The translations under genes were made by a program, and so were the position numbers. From positions 62,001 through 126,000 of the forward strand of contig JAHQIY010000016.1 in NCBI GenBank assembly GCA_019054805.1: a stretch of 64,000 bases of DNA, in the 5' to 3' direction. This stretch comes from Brachionus manjavacas. Its lineage: Eukaryota > Rotifera > Eurotatoria > Ploima > Brachionidae. Below, piece by piece: positions 12,836 through 22,000 of the stretch (positions within the stretch are counted from its first letter, which is position 1; each line of letters starts with the position of its first letter). The notes beneath the pieces are model-generated. The model was given only the letters and a program-made list of their open reading frames with translations. It had not been told where the DNA came from and did no database searches.

Positions 12836-13421
12836 AGATTATGTGATTTTGAATCCGAATTTGGAATTGAAATAAACAAAGAAGAAGTATTTGATTTCGA
12901 AACGGCTTCTGAATCTGGTTCGGACATTGGTTCAATTTGTGGTTCTTTAATAAGCACAGGACGTGATGAGGAAGTTGAAGAAGAAGAGAGAGAGAATGAT
13001 CAAGAGAGAAAGACAGAGAACGATGAGGAAGAACCTGATGATGAGGAAGCTGATGACGAAGAAGCTGATGATGAAACGTTGTATAAACAACATGAAATTT
13101 CGACAACCCATTCCAGTACAGCTAAAAATGATGATGACTATAATAATAGTTAAGCTGATGCTGATGAAGTTGAAAGTGAAGAAATAAACAATATTCACAG
13201 ACGTCTAAAGCAAAGTTCTTTAAGTGAAACTAAAAAAAAAGGCAGCTTTTTTTGAATCTTTGGCCAAAAAAAATTCACAAATACCAGAGTCCACGGTTGA
13301 AAATGAAGAAAAAGTACTAAGTAACAAGCGTAATCCAGTGAAATGCGTTTTATGCGGTAAATATAATATCGGCTTAGGTGAACATTTTGTTCACCTAAGC
13401 CGATATTATATTAATATTTAG
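12836..13421 (+). pseudogene. Acidic second reading frame of the Merlin-like element, broken
   Basis: After a run of T and CAG (a good splice acceptor, ending about 12836), a frame reads LCDFESEFGIEINKEE and then a long Glu/Asp-rich tract (EEEP, DDEEADDEEADDE) to a stop at 13153. The same frame continues past that stop. After a one-base slip in an A-run near 13232 it goes on as a Lys-rich stretch ending in CVLCGKYNIGLGEH, inside the terminal inverted repeat. One nonsense and one frameshift therefore break a frame that otherwise looks coding. Opposite-strand and alternative-frame ORFs here are shadows. It may be a second element protein or a captured host exon. I do not recognise it. Confidence 0.5.
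13360..13412. repeat. Perfect 25-bp-arm palindrome at the Merlin-like element end
   Basis: Left arm 13360-13384 and right arm 13388-13412 are exact reverse complements around a TTT loop. The core is TAGGTGAACA/TGTTCACCTA, the terminal motif of this element family. Such a foldback could arise if an element end was joined to an inverted copy of itself, for instance by aberrant transposition or hairpin repair. Confidence 0.95.
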
Positions 13422-13445
13422 TGCCGAGCTAAAGCTTCTTCATTA
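13421..13445 (-). repeat. Hairpin-tail motif, copy 1 (minus)
   Basis: GTGCCGAGCTAAAGCTTCTT is the reverse complement of a diverged copy of the recurrent tail TTCTGAAGGAGCTCTAGCTC described at 63764-63809. It abuts the Merlin-like element end. Confidence 0.6.
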
Positions 13446-13925
13446 AGATTAAAAAAGATCAAAAAAATTAAGAAAAAAATAAAATAAAATAAAATAAAAA
13501 TTTAAAGTAAAATATAAGTTAAATAAGTTAAAAAATATTAATAGAAAAATTAAACGTAATTTTTTTATATTTTAATTATATATCTATAAGTTAAGAGCAC
13601 AAAACAGTTAGTTAGTTAAATAAATTAAATAGAAGTCACCAGTGAATTATATTGGGACTAAATTTGTTTAAATTTTGAACAAGTGAAATTATTTGAAACT
13701 CGATTAAATCCCACCCCTTTAGTAAATGATCACTTAACCCAATTGATACATAAAATTTAGATAGTTTTTTGAAAAAAATAAGATCAGATATTTAAATTGT
13801 TCAAACATCTTACATAGTATCAAAAAGTTGTAGGTTTCAAATTATTTTGAAGTCCTGTTTTTATAATAAAATTTAAAAAATTAGTTTTCTTAATAAAATA
13901 AAAATATTTAGCTAATATTTATCTC
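13446..13925. other. AT-rich spacer
   Basis: A- and T-rich sequence. The only signal I see is a candidate minus-strand acceptor (ACAG) near 13854, the possible last exon of the small gene at 14306-14630, which would add three codons and a stop. Confidence 0.4.
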
Positions 13926-14237
13926 TCTACAAAATTGCTATTTTAATCCCTATTCTATCCTAGTGGATAATGGTGAGGCGCTCATCTCCTTTTCAAGTAC
14001 CTTTTTGAGCAACGGCTCCGATCTGACAAAGAGGCTACTGCATCGAGTTGATCATCTACACCACAATTATTACCCAGTCGAAACTGGTCCCCCTTTTTTT
14101 ATGATGAAAGAGGTTTAAAACATTCGCGCCGTATTGCAGAGATATTTGGAAGATTTTTTCACCCTTAGCGAGTTTCGAACCCTCGATCCTCTGCTTGCAT
14201 GACTAACACGCAAACCATTCGGTTATACGGGGTAAAA
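13925..14237 (-). repeat. tRNA-like SINE
   Basis: Read on the minus strand from 14237, the head resembles a degraded tRNA. It has a perfect D-stem (AACC..GGTT), an anticodon-like stem (TGCGT..ATGCA) with U33 and TAG in the loop, and a T-arm with GGTTCGAA (B box). Acceptor pairing is poor beyond four base pairs, so it is not a functional tRNA gene. About 230 bp of unrelated body follows. GC is well above the flanks, typical of a mobile insertion. It lies in an intron of the small gene next to it. Confidence 0.6.
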
Positions 14238-14305
14238 ACAAATTACTAAAATTATTTTTATCATCTACTTAATACCAATTTTAAAAATTATTCAATTCTA
14301 CTCAC

Positions 14306-14630
14306 CTTAATTTATTGACAGTTTCCTCTTTCAAAGAACTTGCAATTACCAATTGTCCAAATTGCTTAACAAATTCGAAATCTGATTCAAAATTTTCATT
14401 TGATAAAAAAAAAGCAAAAAGTCCGTCATAAAGGGTCTCTGAATCTTTTGCATTTTCTAAATTAATCATTTTAATTTGTTTGATTTTTGATATTATTTTT
14501 TACGATTGGTTTCGATGTAAATTATGGCATCTTCAGTTTTGAATAACAAAATTGCCTTCTCACATATAATATCAATTTCATTGATTAAATCAGAGTAATA
14601 CTCTGTTATTTCTTCTAGTTTTTTATTCAT
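14306..14630 (-). CDS. Small unrecognised gene, first two exons
   Basis: ATG at 14630 opens MNKKLEEITEYYSDLINEID and more, to 14504, where a GTAAAA donor starts a 47 bp intron. The acceptor TTTAG leads into exon 14456-14306 (NAKDSETLYDGLFAFF, ending EETVNKLR) and a consensus GTGAGT donor. Exon lengths (127 and 151) keep phase across the join. The next exon is unclear; an acceptor near 13854 would give a product of about 96 residues, with the SINE lying in the last intron. The protein is mostly acidic helix-forming sequence and I do not recognise it. The paired consensus splice sites and the typical intron size are the main evidence that it is real. It could also be a partial duplicate of a larger gene. 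Confidence 0.45.
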
Positions 14631-15723
14631 TTTTTTAATTTTTTTTATTTTTGTAATTTTTGAAATAGGAATTTATTATTAAACGTTTGAATAATAAGTT
14701 TGAAATTTTTTAAAAATTAAAAATCAATTTAATTTTTGAATTTTTTTAATTAATCCCAAAAATCTCTTTAATCCTGAGTATTTAATAAAATTTTTCATTT
14801 TTAATTTATAAATGACTAAAGTAAGCACTTTGCTTTACAAATAGTCTGATTGAAGTGTCAAAATGTTCGATTAAATATTTTAGAGAAGAATATTTCAGGA
14901 ATTTACGAAAATATTTCAAAAATTCATTTATTTAAATATTATATAAAATAATTTTAGTAAAATTTCATAAAATAAATTTTTAAGCACTTTCTTTTACAAA
15001 TAGTCTGATGGAAAAAAGAAAAATTTTCAAAAAAATATCTGCTACAAAACCTTGAATCAGTGTACAAATACAAAAATGAAAAGTCAAAAGGATTTAACAA
15101 AATTTGATAAAAGTTTGCATTATTAGTAAAATTAAATATTTGAAAAGCTTAAATATCTGCGTAGGAAATTCCATATCATTAAAATCAACTATTTAAAAAA
15201 AAAATTTTAAAAAATTTTTTAAAAAAATGTGCATGAAAAATTGCTTTGGTAAATTTAATACTTTAAAACCAAAAAGTTGAATGTGACTTAAATTACGGTC
15301 ATTTAGTTTTTAACAGTATTTTATAATTCATTAAAAATATTAAAAGAAATTTTTGATCATATTTTCATTATGAAATTAATCATTTTTAAATCTGTGATCC
15401 TTATACTTTATTATTGCTAATAAATTTTTTTTTTAACTTTTTTATTCATTTTTTTTTAATTATAAACAAGATTTTATCAATTTTTAAGAACTTGTGACAA
15501 TTTATTTAATAATGAAATAAATAATTTTTGAACACTAATTTTTAAAATTTTATAAACATTTATTACCACAATATGTAATAAAAAGGAATATTTTATTAAA
15601 AGTTTTTACAAGGAAATTAAAAAATTGATATGATTTCGATCTTATTTTATTCTAAATGTTAATTTTAATCATTATATTTAAAATTAAACGGATCCGGGTT
15701 GGAGCCGTGGTTTAGGGATTTAG
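14631..15723. other. Intergenic, AT-rich
   Basis: No coding signal. A 30 bp near-repeat (AAGCACTTT, then TTTACAAATAGTCTGAT) occurs at about 14824 and 14982, 159 bp apart. Confidence 0.6.
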
Positions 15724-15756
15724 TTATGCTGAATGAAATCATTTCATTCAGCATAA
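15724..15756. repeat. Perfect hairpin, 15-bp arms
   Basis: Arms 15724-15738 and 15742-15756 (TTATGCTGAATGAAA and its complement) surround TCA with no mismatch. It directly adjoins the second hairpin. Confidence 0.95.
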
Positions 15757-15811
15757 TTTGCAAATAAAATTCACACAAAATAGTATTTTGTGTGAATTTT
15801 ATTTGCAAATT
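15755..15811. repeat. Perfect hairpin, 27-bp arms
   Basis: Arms 15755-15781 and 15785-15811 are exact complements around a three-base loop (AGT). The motif within is TTTGCAAATAAAATTCACAC. It lies just past the minus-strand AATAAA (15823-15818) of the sHSP gene, so the transcript's cleavage site should fall in or next to it. Confidence 0.97.
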
Positions 15812-15903
15812 TTAAATTTTATTAGCGAATTTAAATACAAAGTCTCAATTTTAAAAATTATAATTTAAGTACTAGATTAATTTTGTTTTGTTCAATTTTA
15901 CAA

Positions 15904-16719
15904 TTATTTGTGTTGAATGGCATGATGCTTTTTGTGTTCTATTGGTACATGTCTGTGTGTTTTAAAATTCAAATTCAATGGAGCATCAATTGAAATCTTG
16001 TGGTTATCATAATTGCACTTCAAATGTTCAAAATCAGTGTTCTCTGGTAGAGTAGTTCGTTTGTAATAGTAAAATTTGGAAATGCCATCAGGTTTCTCTA
16101 CTCTGTCCTCAGCTTTTACTATCAAATCACGGTCTTTGACACTTACACTAATCTTAGAGGGATCAATATTTTGAGGAACTGAAAATTTCATTTGAACTGC
16201 CTTGGTACCATCCTCATGGTCAACAATTTGAGGGAACAAATCGGTGTTTTGGTGGAGGTCAGTCTCTTTGAGTGGGACTTCAATTACTAATTGACCATGC
16301 GAAGTCATAAATGACACCAATTTTTCAGGTTCTGAGTGAGCAGGCAATTGATAGGTTTTCTTGAATTCCTTTACTGAAAAATCCTCATCATCGTGTTTGA
16401 CTTGCTCGTGGCCGATCACTTTTAATTTGTGACCAGTTAACTCAGTCTTTATTGATTCTGGCTTGTACCCAACACAGTCAACAATGATACGATACTTTTG
16501 GGGTACTTTGGGAACTAGCGATCTAAAAGGCTCCATGAATTCTGGCTTATTCAACCATTGTAGATTTCGACTAATTACATTGTCTAGCTCATCAAAGGGA
16601 TCAAATAAATCGAGAGTTGTTGGGGCCAAGTGATGAGTCATTTCATGGTGTGGCTGTCTAAACCATCTGTCCATATCAAAAGCTGAACGAGGAAAAAAAT
16701 GGTGAGGAATCAATGACAT
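15904..16719 (-). CDS. Small heat shock protein with two alpha-crystallin domains
   Basis: A 271-residue, single-exon ATP-independent chaperone that would hold unfolding proteins in the cytosol. It has an N-terminal region with SLIPHHFF, RWF and LDLFDPFDEL motifs, a first alpha-crystallin domain at about 73-151 (ending GQLVIEVPL) and a second at about 163-248 (RDLIVKAE, ending HKISIDAPL). A short His-rich tail holds a V-P-I, an IxI-like anchor motif. Most animal sHSPs have one such domain; tandem domains are known in flatworms (p40/Tsp36 type) and some other invertebrates. The first domain is the more diverged. A TATA box and an AP-1-like site lie upstream; I see no canonical heat shock element. 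The start ATG at 16719 is preceded by an AT-rich leader and there is no intron. Confidence 0.95.
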   Translation of the reverse strand: MSLIPHHFFPRSAFDMDRWFRQPHHEMTHHLAPTTLDLFDPFDELDNVISRNLQWLNKPEFMEPFRSLVPKVPQKYRIIVDCVGYKPESIKTELTGHKLKVIGHEQVKHDDEDFSVKEFKKTYQLPAHSEPEKLVSFMTSHGQLVIEVPLKETDLHQNTDLFPQIVDHEDGTKAVQMKFSVPQNIDPSKISVSVKDRDLIVKAEDRVEKPDGISKFYYYKRTTLPENTDFEHLKCNYDNHKISIDAPLNLNFKTHRHVPIEHKKHHAIQHK

Positions 16720-16789
16720 GTTAATATTTTTTCTTTAAGATTTCTAAATTTTCAAATAAAGCGTTTTGATTTAAAGAAAAGTCAAGAGT

Positions 16790-16812
16790 GGTATTTATAG
16801 TTTGCTGAGTCA
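16790..16812 (-). promoter_or_regulatory. TATA box and AP-1-like site of the sHSP gene
   Basis: On the minus strand CTATAAATACC lies at about 16801-16791, some 75 bp before the ATG, which predicts a start of transcription near 16765. TGAGTCA (16806-16812), an AP-1 consensus, sits directly upstream. Function is inferred from motif and position only. Confidence 0.6.
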
Positions 16813-17819
16813 AGTTCTTAATAAAAATTATAAGCTTATAAAGAACACATACTGAATGTATGTTGAACGCTGTAAGGTTAAGGATATTTTTTTTATACCA
16901 AAGAATTTCAGTGCTTATTTTTAATTTTTTTTTGGATTGACAAGTCGTATGAAGAGCTTTCAAACAACCATTTGAATTTAAAATAAATTAAATTTGTGAT
17001 GCTTAGCTTTTGAAAAAATGAGCTATGAAATTTTTTGGAAAATTTCAAAAAATATTTGAAAAAGTGCTTCAAATTGAATGAAAAAATAGGATTTAATTAT
17101 GTTTTTTATTTTTGTTCAACCTATTGACCCTTTGGATTGAGAATTTTTAATCGGCTAAATTTTTACATTCGAGATATATATTTGATGTTAATAATAACTT
17201 TATCTTTTTTTCTGAAACTGATTTTTTTATTCTAGGTTATTTAAAAAAAAAGTAAAAGTATTTTTAGGAATAAAATAATATCTATTTTCAGATTAAAAAA
17301 TTTTAATGTAATCAAGATATTATAAATTTTAATTTGATTTCATTCCAAGATTAGAGATTACATTCCGAATGTAAAAAGGCTTTTTATCAAGTAAATGACA
17401 AACAAATAACAAAATTCTTAAATCTGTGGTGCATTTTAAATACATAATTGATAATGCCTATTTGATAGACTTGAACATGTTATAAAATTTTGAAATTTGG
17501 TCATAATTTTTACTTTGCTAAAATTTGGTTTAATTGTTTGTGTTTGAACTAAAAAATGGATCCAATGCTAAAATAGCATGAAAAAAGTGCGATGTTACAA
17601 TTTTTTTTGTCAGTTTCAAAAAAAAATAATTTTAAGTTAATATTGCAAGCATGGAAAACTTTGTTTTTTCTTTTATAAATTTTGACTTTTGATTTGTGAT
17701 ATGATGATCCTTAATATAATATTTGTAAAAAGTATGTTCGCTCTGTTTTCCTTTTTTATAAATTGAGTTTTTTTAAATGCATCAAACGAAAGTTTAAAAA
17801 GAAAAAACAAAGTTTTTCA
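16813..17819. other. Intergenic upstream of the sHSP gene
   Basis: AT-rich. The ORF overlapping the promoter is a shadow. I see no gene or clear repeat. Confidence 0.6.
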
Positions 17820-18428
17820 GGTCTAGAAAGTTAAGTAAATTGTGGTTCACCTGTTACTGGAACAACTCTTGTTCTCAGGCTTTATGAACTATTAGTTCAC
17901 CTAATCCTAAAATTGTTCACCTATTTTGAATTTTTTTCATCTATTTAGAAAAAAGTTTTTGTAATTTTAAAAAATACGATAGAAAAAAAATAATTACAAA
18001 AAAAATTAAAGTTGGGTGGAGTAGGTAAATTTTGCGAAATAGATGAATCTATGTTCCCCAAAGTCAAACGCTTAAAGCGTGAAAATTGATTTGAATTATT
18101 AATGTTTAAAGACAAAGATTTAAGTAGAGAGCACATTTGGGTATTTGGGATTGCTGAAAGGGTAATATAAAGTCTACTAGATAAGAGCGAATGCTAAGCT
18201 ATTTCTAAAGCTCCTTCAAACTAAAAATAAAATAATTATTAACTAATTTTTACACCAGTTTTATTCAATTTGTTCACATAATCTAAAAATTGTTCGTCTA
18301 ATTTTATTTTGGTTCACCCTAATCCTATTTTAAACAAAAAAATTGGGTGAACCGATAGTTCACAAAACCTGAGAACAAGAATTTTTTGGATAATAAGTGA
18401 ACTATGATTCATCTAACCGACTAGACCC
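17820..18428 (+). mobile_element. Short Merlin-like element with target duplication
   Basis: 609 bp. The ends match in inverted orientation for about 90 bp: GGTCTAG at the tip, then GTTCAC motifs, then CTTGTTCTCAGG with ATGAACTAT or GTGAACTAT. The flanks AGTTTTTCA (17811-17819) and AATTTTTCA (18429-18437) form a 9-bp target duplication with one mismatch, as expected for Merlin. Inside, a transposase remnant reads LGGVGKFCEIDESMFPKVKR (about 18008-18070), the first catalytic Asp block, and after a stop continues to HIWVFGIAER. The rest of the transposase is absent. Confidence 0.85.
18008..18165 (+). pseudogene. Merlin/ISXO2 transposase fragment
   Basis: This remnant spans the first catalytic block (EIDES) and the following strand (WVFGIAE), the part that is deleted from the transposase at 12005-12673. 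The two copies overlap at EIDESM, which confirms that they are one family. A stop codon interrupts it. Confidence 0.8.
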
Positions 18429-18437
18429 AATTTTTCA

Positions 18438-19098
18438 ACGATTGAATATAAACTTTGATCTAAATGAATTATTTATCTATTTTTATCTTTTTATTCATTT
18501 TTTATTTTATTTTATATTATTTAACTTTTTTTATTTTTTTCATGTGTTTTTATTCTGAAGGAGTATTTTCTCGGCAAAAAATAAATAACTGAATTGTTTA
18601 AAAGTTAAAAAATAATTTTCAATATTTTCAAATTTCCAAATAAAAATAAAACTCATTCTATTTCACCAAAGACAAAAATTATTTTTTTTTGATCTTTTTT
18701 TAACAACAATTTTCAAATCATTAATGCTTTGAATTCGTTTGTACAAATTTGTTCAATGTTGGAGCGTTTACAGAACCTTTTTTGCACAATTAGAAAAGAA
18801 ATTATAAAGTTTTTACTTTGTGTAATTAAATTTTTTTACTAAAATTTAAAAATGCTATTTAATCAAAAACATAAGTTAAAAAGAATTTTTATTGCTTTGA
18901 AAATGATTAATCAAATGAAAAAAGCAAGACAAATAAAATATCACTGTGTTTAAAATGAATTTATAAAAACAATATTTTGCATAAATTAAGTCAAATGCCG
19001 CCAAAATCAAAATTTATGCCATTTATATATATATAATTTACTATATATTTTCCATTCATTATTAATCAATTTTAACAGTCAAATGATAATTTTAAAAA
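18438..19098. other. Intergenic upstream of INCENP
   Basis: Contains a degenerate hairpin-tail motif (18553-18588) and a block at about 18726-18800 (AATTCGTTTGTACAAATTTG and following) that is similar to 21196-21263, so it belongs to a dispersed repeat. A run of TATATATATA lies about 70 bp before the INCENP ATG. Confidence 0.55.
18553..18588 (+). repeat. Hairpin-tail motif, degenerate copy
   Basis: TTCTGAAGGAGTATTTTCTC, then a shortened second stem and an AAATAAATAA tail. It is the least conserved member of the set described at 63764-63809. Confidence 0.5.
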
Positions 19099-22000
19099 AT
19101 GGAAGAAAATGGAAAAAAACTTAACTTTAAAAATGAGTTTGCCACCAATTTTTTTGAAAAATATTCACAAGAAACTAAAAAATTGGAAAAGTCCATCATT
19201 TCTAGCTATGATGGAGTGTGGCAAAAATTTTTGACCCTTGTTAATAAAGAGTACAGTCATTTGTGTAAAGTAATTCAAATCGAAAAACCAAAAAAAGCCT
19301 GTGAGAAATATATTGACAACAAAGTCGACAAAAAATTTGACAAGTTAATCGAAAGCTTTGAGCATGTAAATACAACTGTAAAAAGCAATCAAATCAAGCC
19401 TGTTTTTAGATCGGAGCAAAAAAATCAAACATTCTCTAAACCAAATGATTTGACAAAAACTGTGAAAGCAAAAAAAAATCTCAATTTTGTGAAAAAGCCC
19501 AACCAAAGTAATGAGCTTCAATTCAAAATGCATCCACCTCTTGCCTCATCCTCAATTCTTGTACAAAGAGAATCCGAAAAAAAATATTCTTCTCCAAAAG
19601 CAGACTCAAAAAATTTAATAAATGATTTTTCAAGTATTTTTTTATATTAATGTCCTTTTTATTCTGAACAATTAAAAAAATTTTTTAAGAAAATTTAAAC
19701 AATTCTGGCAAAGTGAAGCAAATTGTTAAAATGGTTGAAGCTCGGATGAAAGACACCGGAAAGCAGACTCCCTCGATAGCTTCCAAATTAATAAAATCCA
19801 ACAGTCAAGTACGCTTGTACTTGTATTTTTGACATAAAAAAATTAAAAGATTTTTTGATCTAGATTCAATCAAAAGAAAAAATCGTCCCTCGGTTGTCAA
19901 ATAATTTTAAGAAAAAAACGGGGCTAATTGAACAAAAAAAGTTAAGAAATTCGATATCAAATCAAGAACAAAAGAGAAAATCTCTCAGAAAAGTCAATGC
20001 AATCTTAAAGCATATCAACGAAGATAATGTCCATGACAAAAAAGATTTGGCTAAAAAAAATACAACAGAAAGCCGCTCCAGGCCACCAGCACAGCCACCG
20101 AAATTTCTAAGAGTAAATATTCACAAAGTTCCAAGTATAAATGCCGGTGCAAAAGCTGAACTAAAATCAACTTCGGCTTCTGTAAACAATCTTTACAACC
20201 TGAAAACTAAAGAAAAATCAAATTTTGCCAAATTTCTGCAAAGAAATACGCCCGTAAAGCTTAGCAGAGCGGTGAGTTTTAGTATTTACATAATTTCATA
20301 GAGGCCTTTATTTTTTTCAAGACAAATTTATTTTATTTAAAGTAGGTGAAAAATACTTTCATTTTTTAGAAAAAAAACAATTACAATGAAAAAATAGTAA
20401 ATGAGTGATTTTTTCAATTTTTTTCATGTTGGTATTCTCGAGATGTTTTAATTAGATTTTTATTTTCAAATTTATTTAACGCTGGACAAGGCTCGGATTG
20501 TTCAACATTCGAAGTCGATTGTCAAGACACTTTGTAGGCTGTATGATTCAAAGGACCAGTTGAGTTTTGTGACTTTTTTAGGTCTAATTTTTGCATTTTG
20601 TTCAATTTTAAAAAAAGGATTGAAATTCAGCAAACTTTTGACAAAAATTATTAAAATTTAAGAACAAAAAAGTAAACGTAATAATTTTTTTTAATTGAAC
20701 AAAAACGATCTGGAGTGAAGTTTTTGACATGAATTATTTAGTAAATTTTTTTTCAACTCACGTCAAAACTTCATTCCACTCAAAAACGATTTTCAAAATA
20801 TTTCAAAAAAATTTTCTACAAAAATTCCAATACAAAACTTAAATTCTTTATTAACATAAGAATTTTTACTTAAAATTTTCTGTGAGTTTAAAAGGTGAAT
20901 TAAATAATATTTCATTTTACAGTCCAGTTTAAAGAAATATTTGCCAATAAATTGATTAATATCAATCAAATTGTATGTTAACTTAGAATTGAAAAATTAC
21001 CATCTAATTCAAAATTATTAAGTGGCCATAACAGTATTTTGACATTTAAATAAAATAAATTCAAAAATTGAAAAAATAAATTCTAAAGAATAATTAATAG
21101 AGACAAAAAATAAATAAATTTCAAAATATTAATATTTTATTTGGTTATTAAAATTTCCCTGTTAATCTATTTTTGTCGAATTTTAGCAGAGCTTCTAATT
21201 CGTTTGTAAAAATTTTTACTATATTCTACTGTTTGCAGAATCTTTTTTGTTCAATTAAAAAAAGGCTACAAATTATTTTCGTAGTAAAAATAATTAAATT
21301 CTTAGCAAAAAAAATAAAAATAAAAGCAAAAATTCATTAGTAAAAGTAGCAAAATAAATTTATCAGTAGTAAAAAAAATAAAAAAAATTGTTATATCAAA
21401 TATTTATTAATAAAAAAATTCACACATTACTTAGAAATGTTGTTTAGTGTTATTTTATGGATTTTTTCTAGGACGGCCTCTTTTTCTTACATTGTTTAAC
21501 TGAACTGAGTCAACTTCCACGTATCCATTTTCTGTATTTGATCTCAACCATCTCATAATTTCTTTTGGCTTGTTGTTTTCTTCGAAGTATTTTTGAATTA
21601 TGATTTGCTTGGTTTGTTCAGGAACACCTCTTGTTTTTGGTATGTGAACGTGTTCTTCTTCTTCAACAAAAATAGATGCACTTGAATTTGTATTCGGTTT
21701 GAATATATAAAGTCTTTTATCACAACTTGAACATTTGAAAAATTCTTTATCTCCTATTGTCGATTTTTGTTTTTCTTTTGCTGCCCAAGAATAACCTTCA
21801 AATTTATTTTTAATCATATCAAGGGCTTGATTGTAAGTTTCCAAGTCAGCATGATGATTATAAACTCTGCTTGCTTTTCTTGATTTTTTAACGGGAATTT
21901 CTTCTATTTCGGTATCATTTTCGGTGTCCTCTTCATTTCTTTGGGTCACGAGAATTGATGTAGATGAAGATTCGGTATCGCTCATTTTTAGTTTTTAAAT

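Larger units (their letters stand above)
11620..13420 (+). mobile_element. Merlin-like (ISXO2/IS1595-type) DNA transposon
   Basis: Both ends carry clusters of GTTCAC/GTGAAC motifs. TAGGTGAACAAAATGTTCAC at about 11660 on the left matches the reverse complement of the right-end block at about 13375-13397, so they form terminal inverted repeats. The interior holds an ISXO2-type transposase frame (12005-12673) and an acidic reading frame (about 12836-13421). The left end breaks the LINE remnant. I could not fix the outermost bases or a target duplication. The subterminal motifs match those of the shorter element at 17820-18428, so both belong to one superfamily. Confidence 0.75.

Noticed and set aside
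12801-13198. Minus-strand and alternative-frame ORFs in the acidic region
   Set aside because: Shadows of the GAA/GAT-rich plus frame; His/Leu-rich or Lys/Met-rich composition is an artefact of that codon bias.
14160-14237. Functional tRNA gene
   Set aside because: D-stem and B box are good but the acceptor stem pairs only at four positions and the variable region is odd, so I call it a SINE head.
16813-16960. Heat shock elements in the sHSP promoter
   Set aside because: Several TTC/GAA triplets occur but none with the nTTCnnGAAn 5-base spacing.
16721-16963. 80-codon ORF upstream of the sHSP gene
   Set aside because: It spans the TATA box and leader of the sHSP gene and has no coding character.
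20466-20640. Extra INCENP exon (LDKARIVQHSK and on)
   Set aside because: No good acceptor in the needed phase, and exon 3 joins exon 4 directly in phase with fitting sequence. It may be a repeat fragment.
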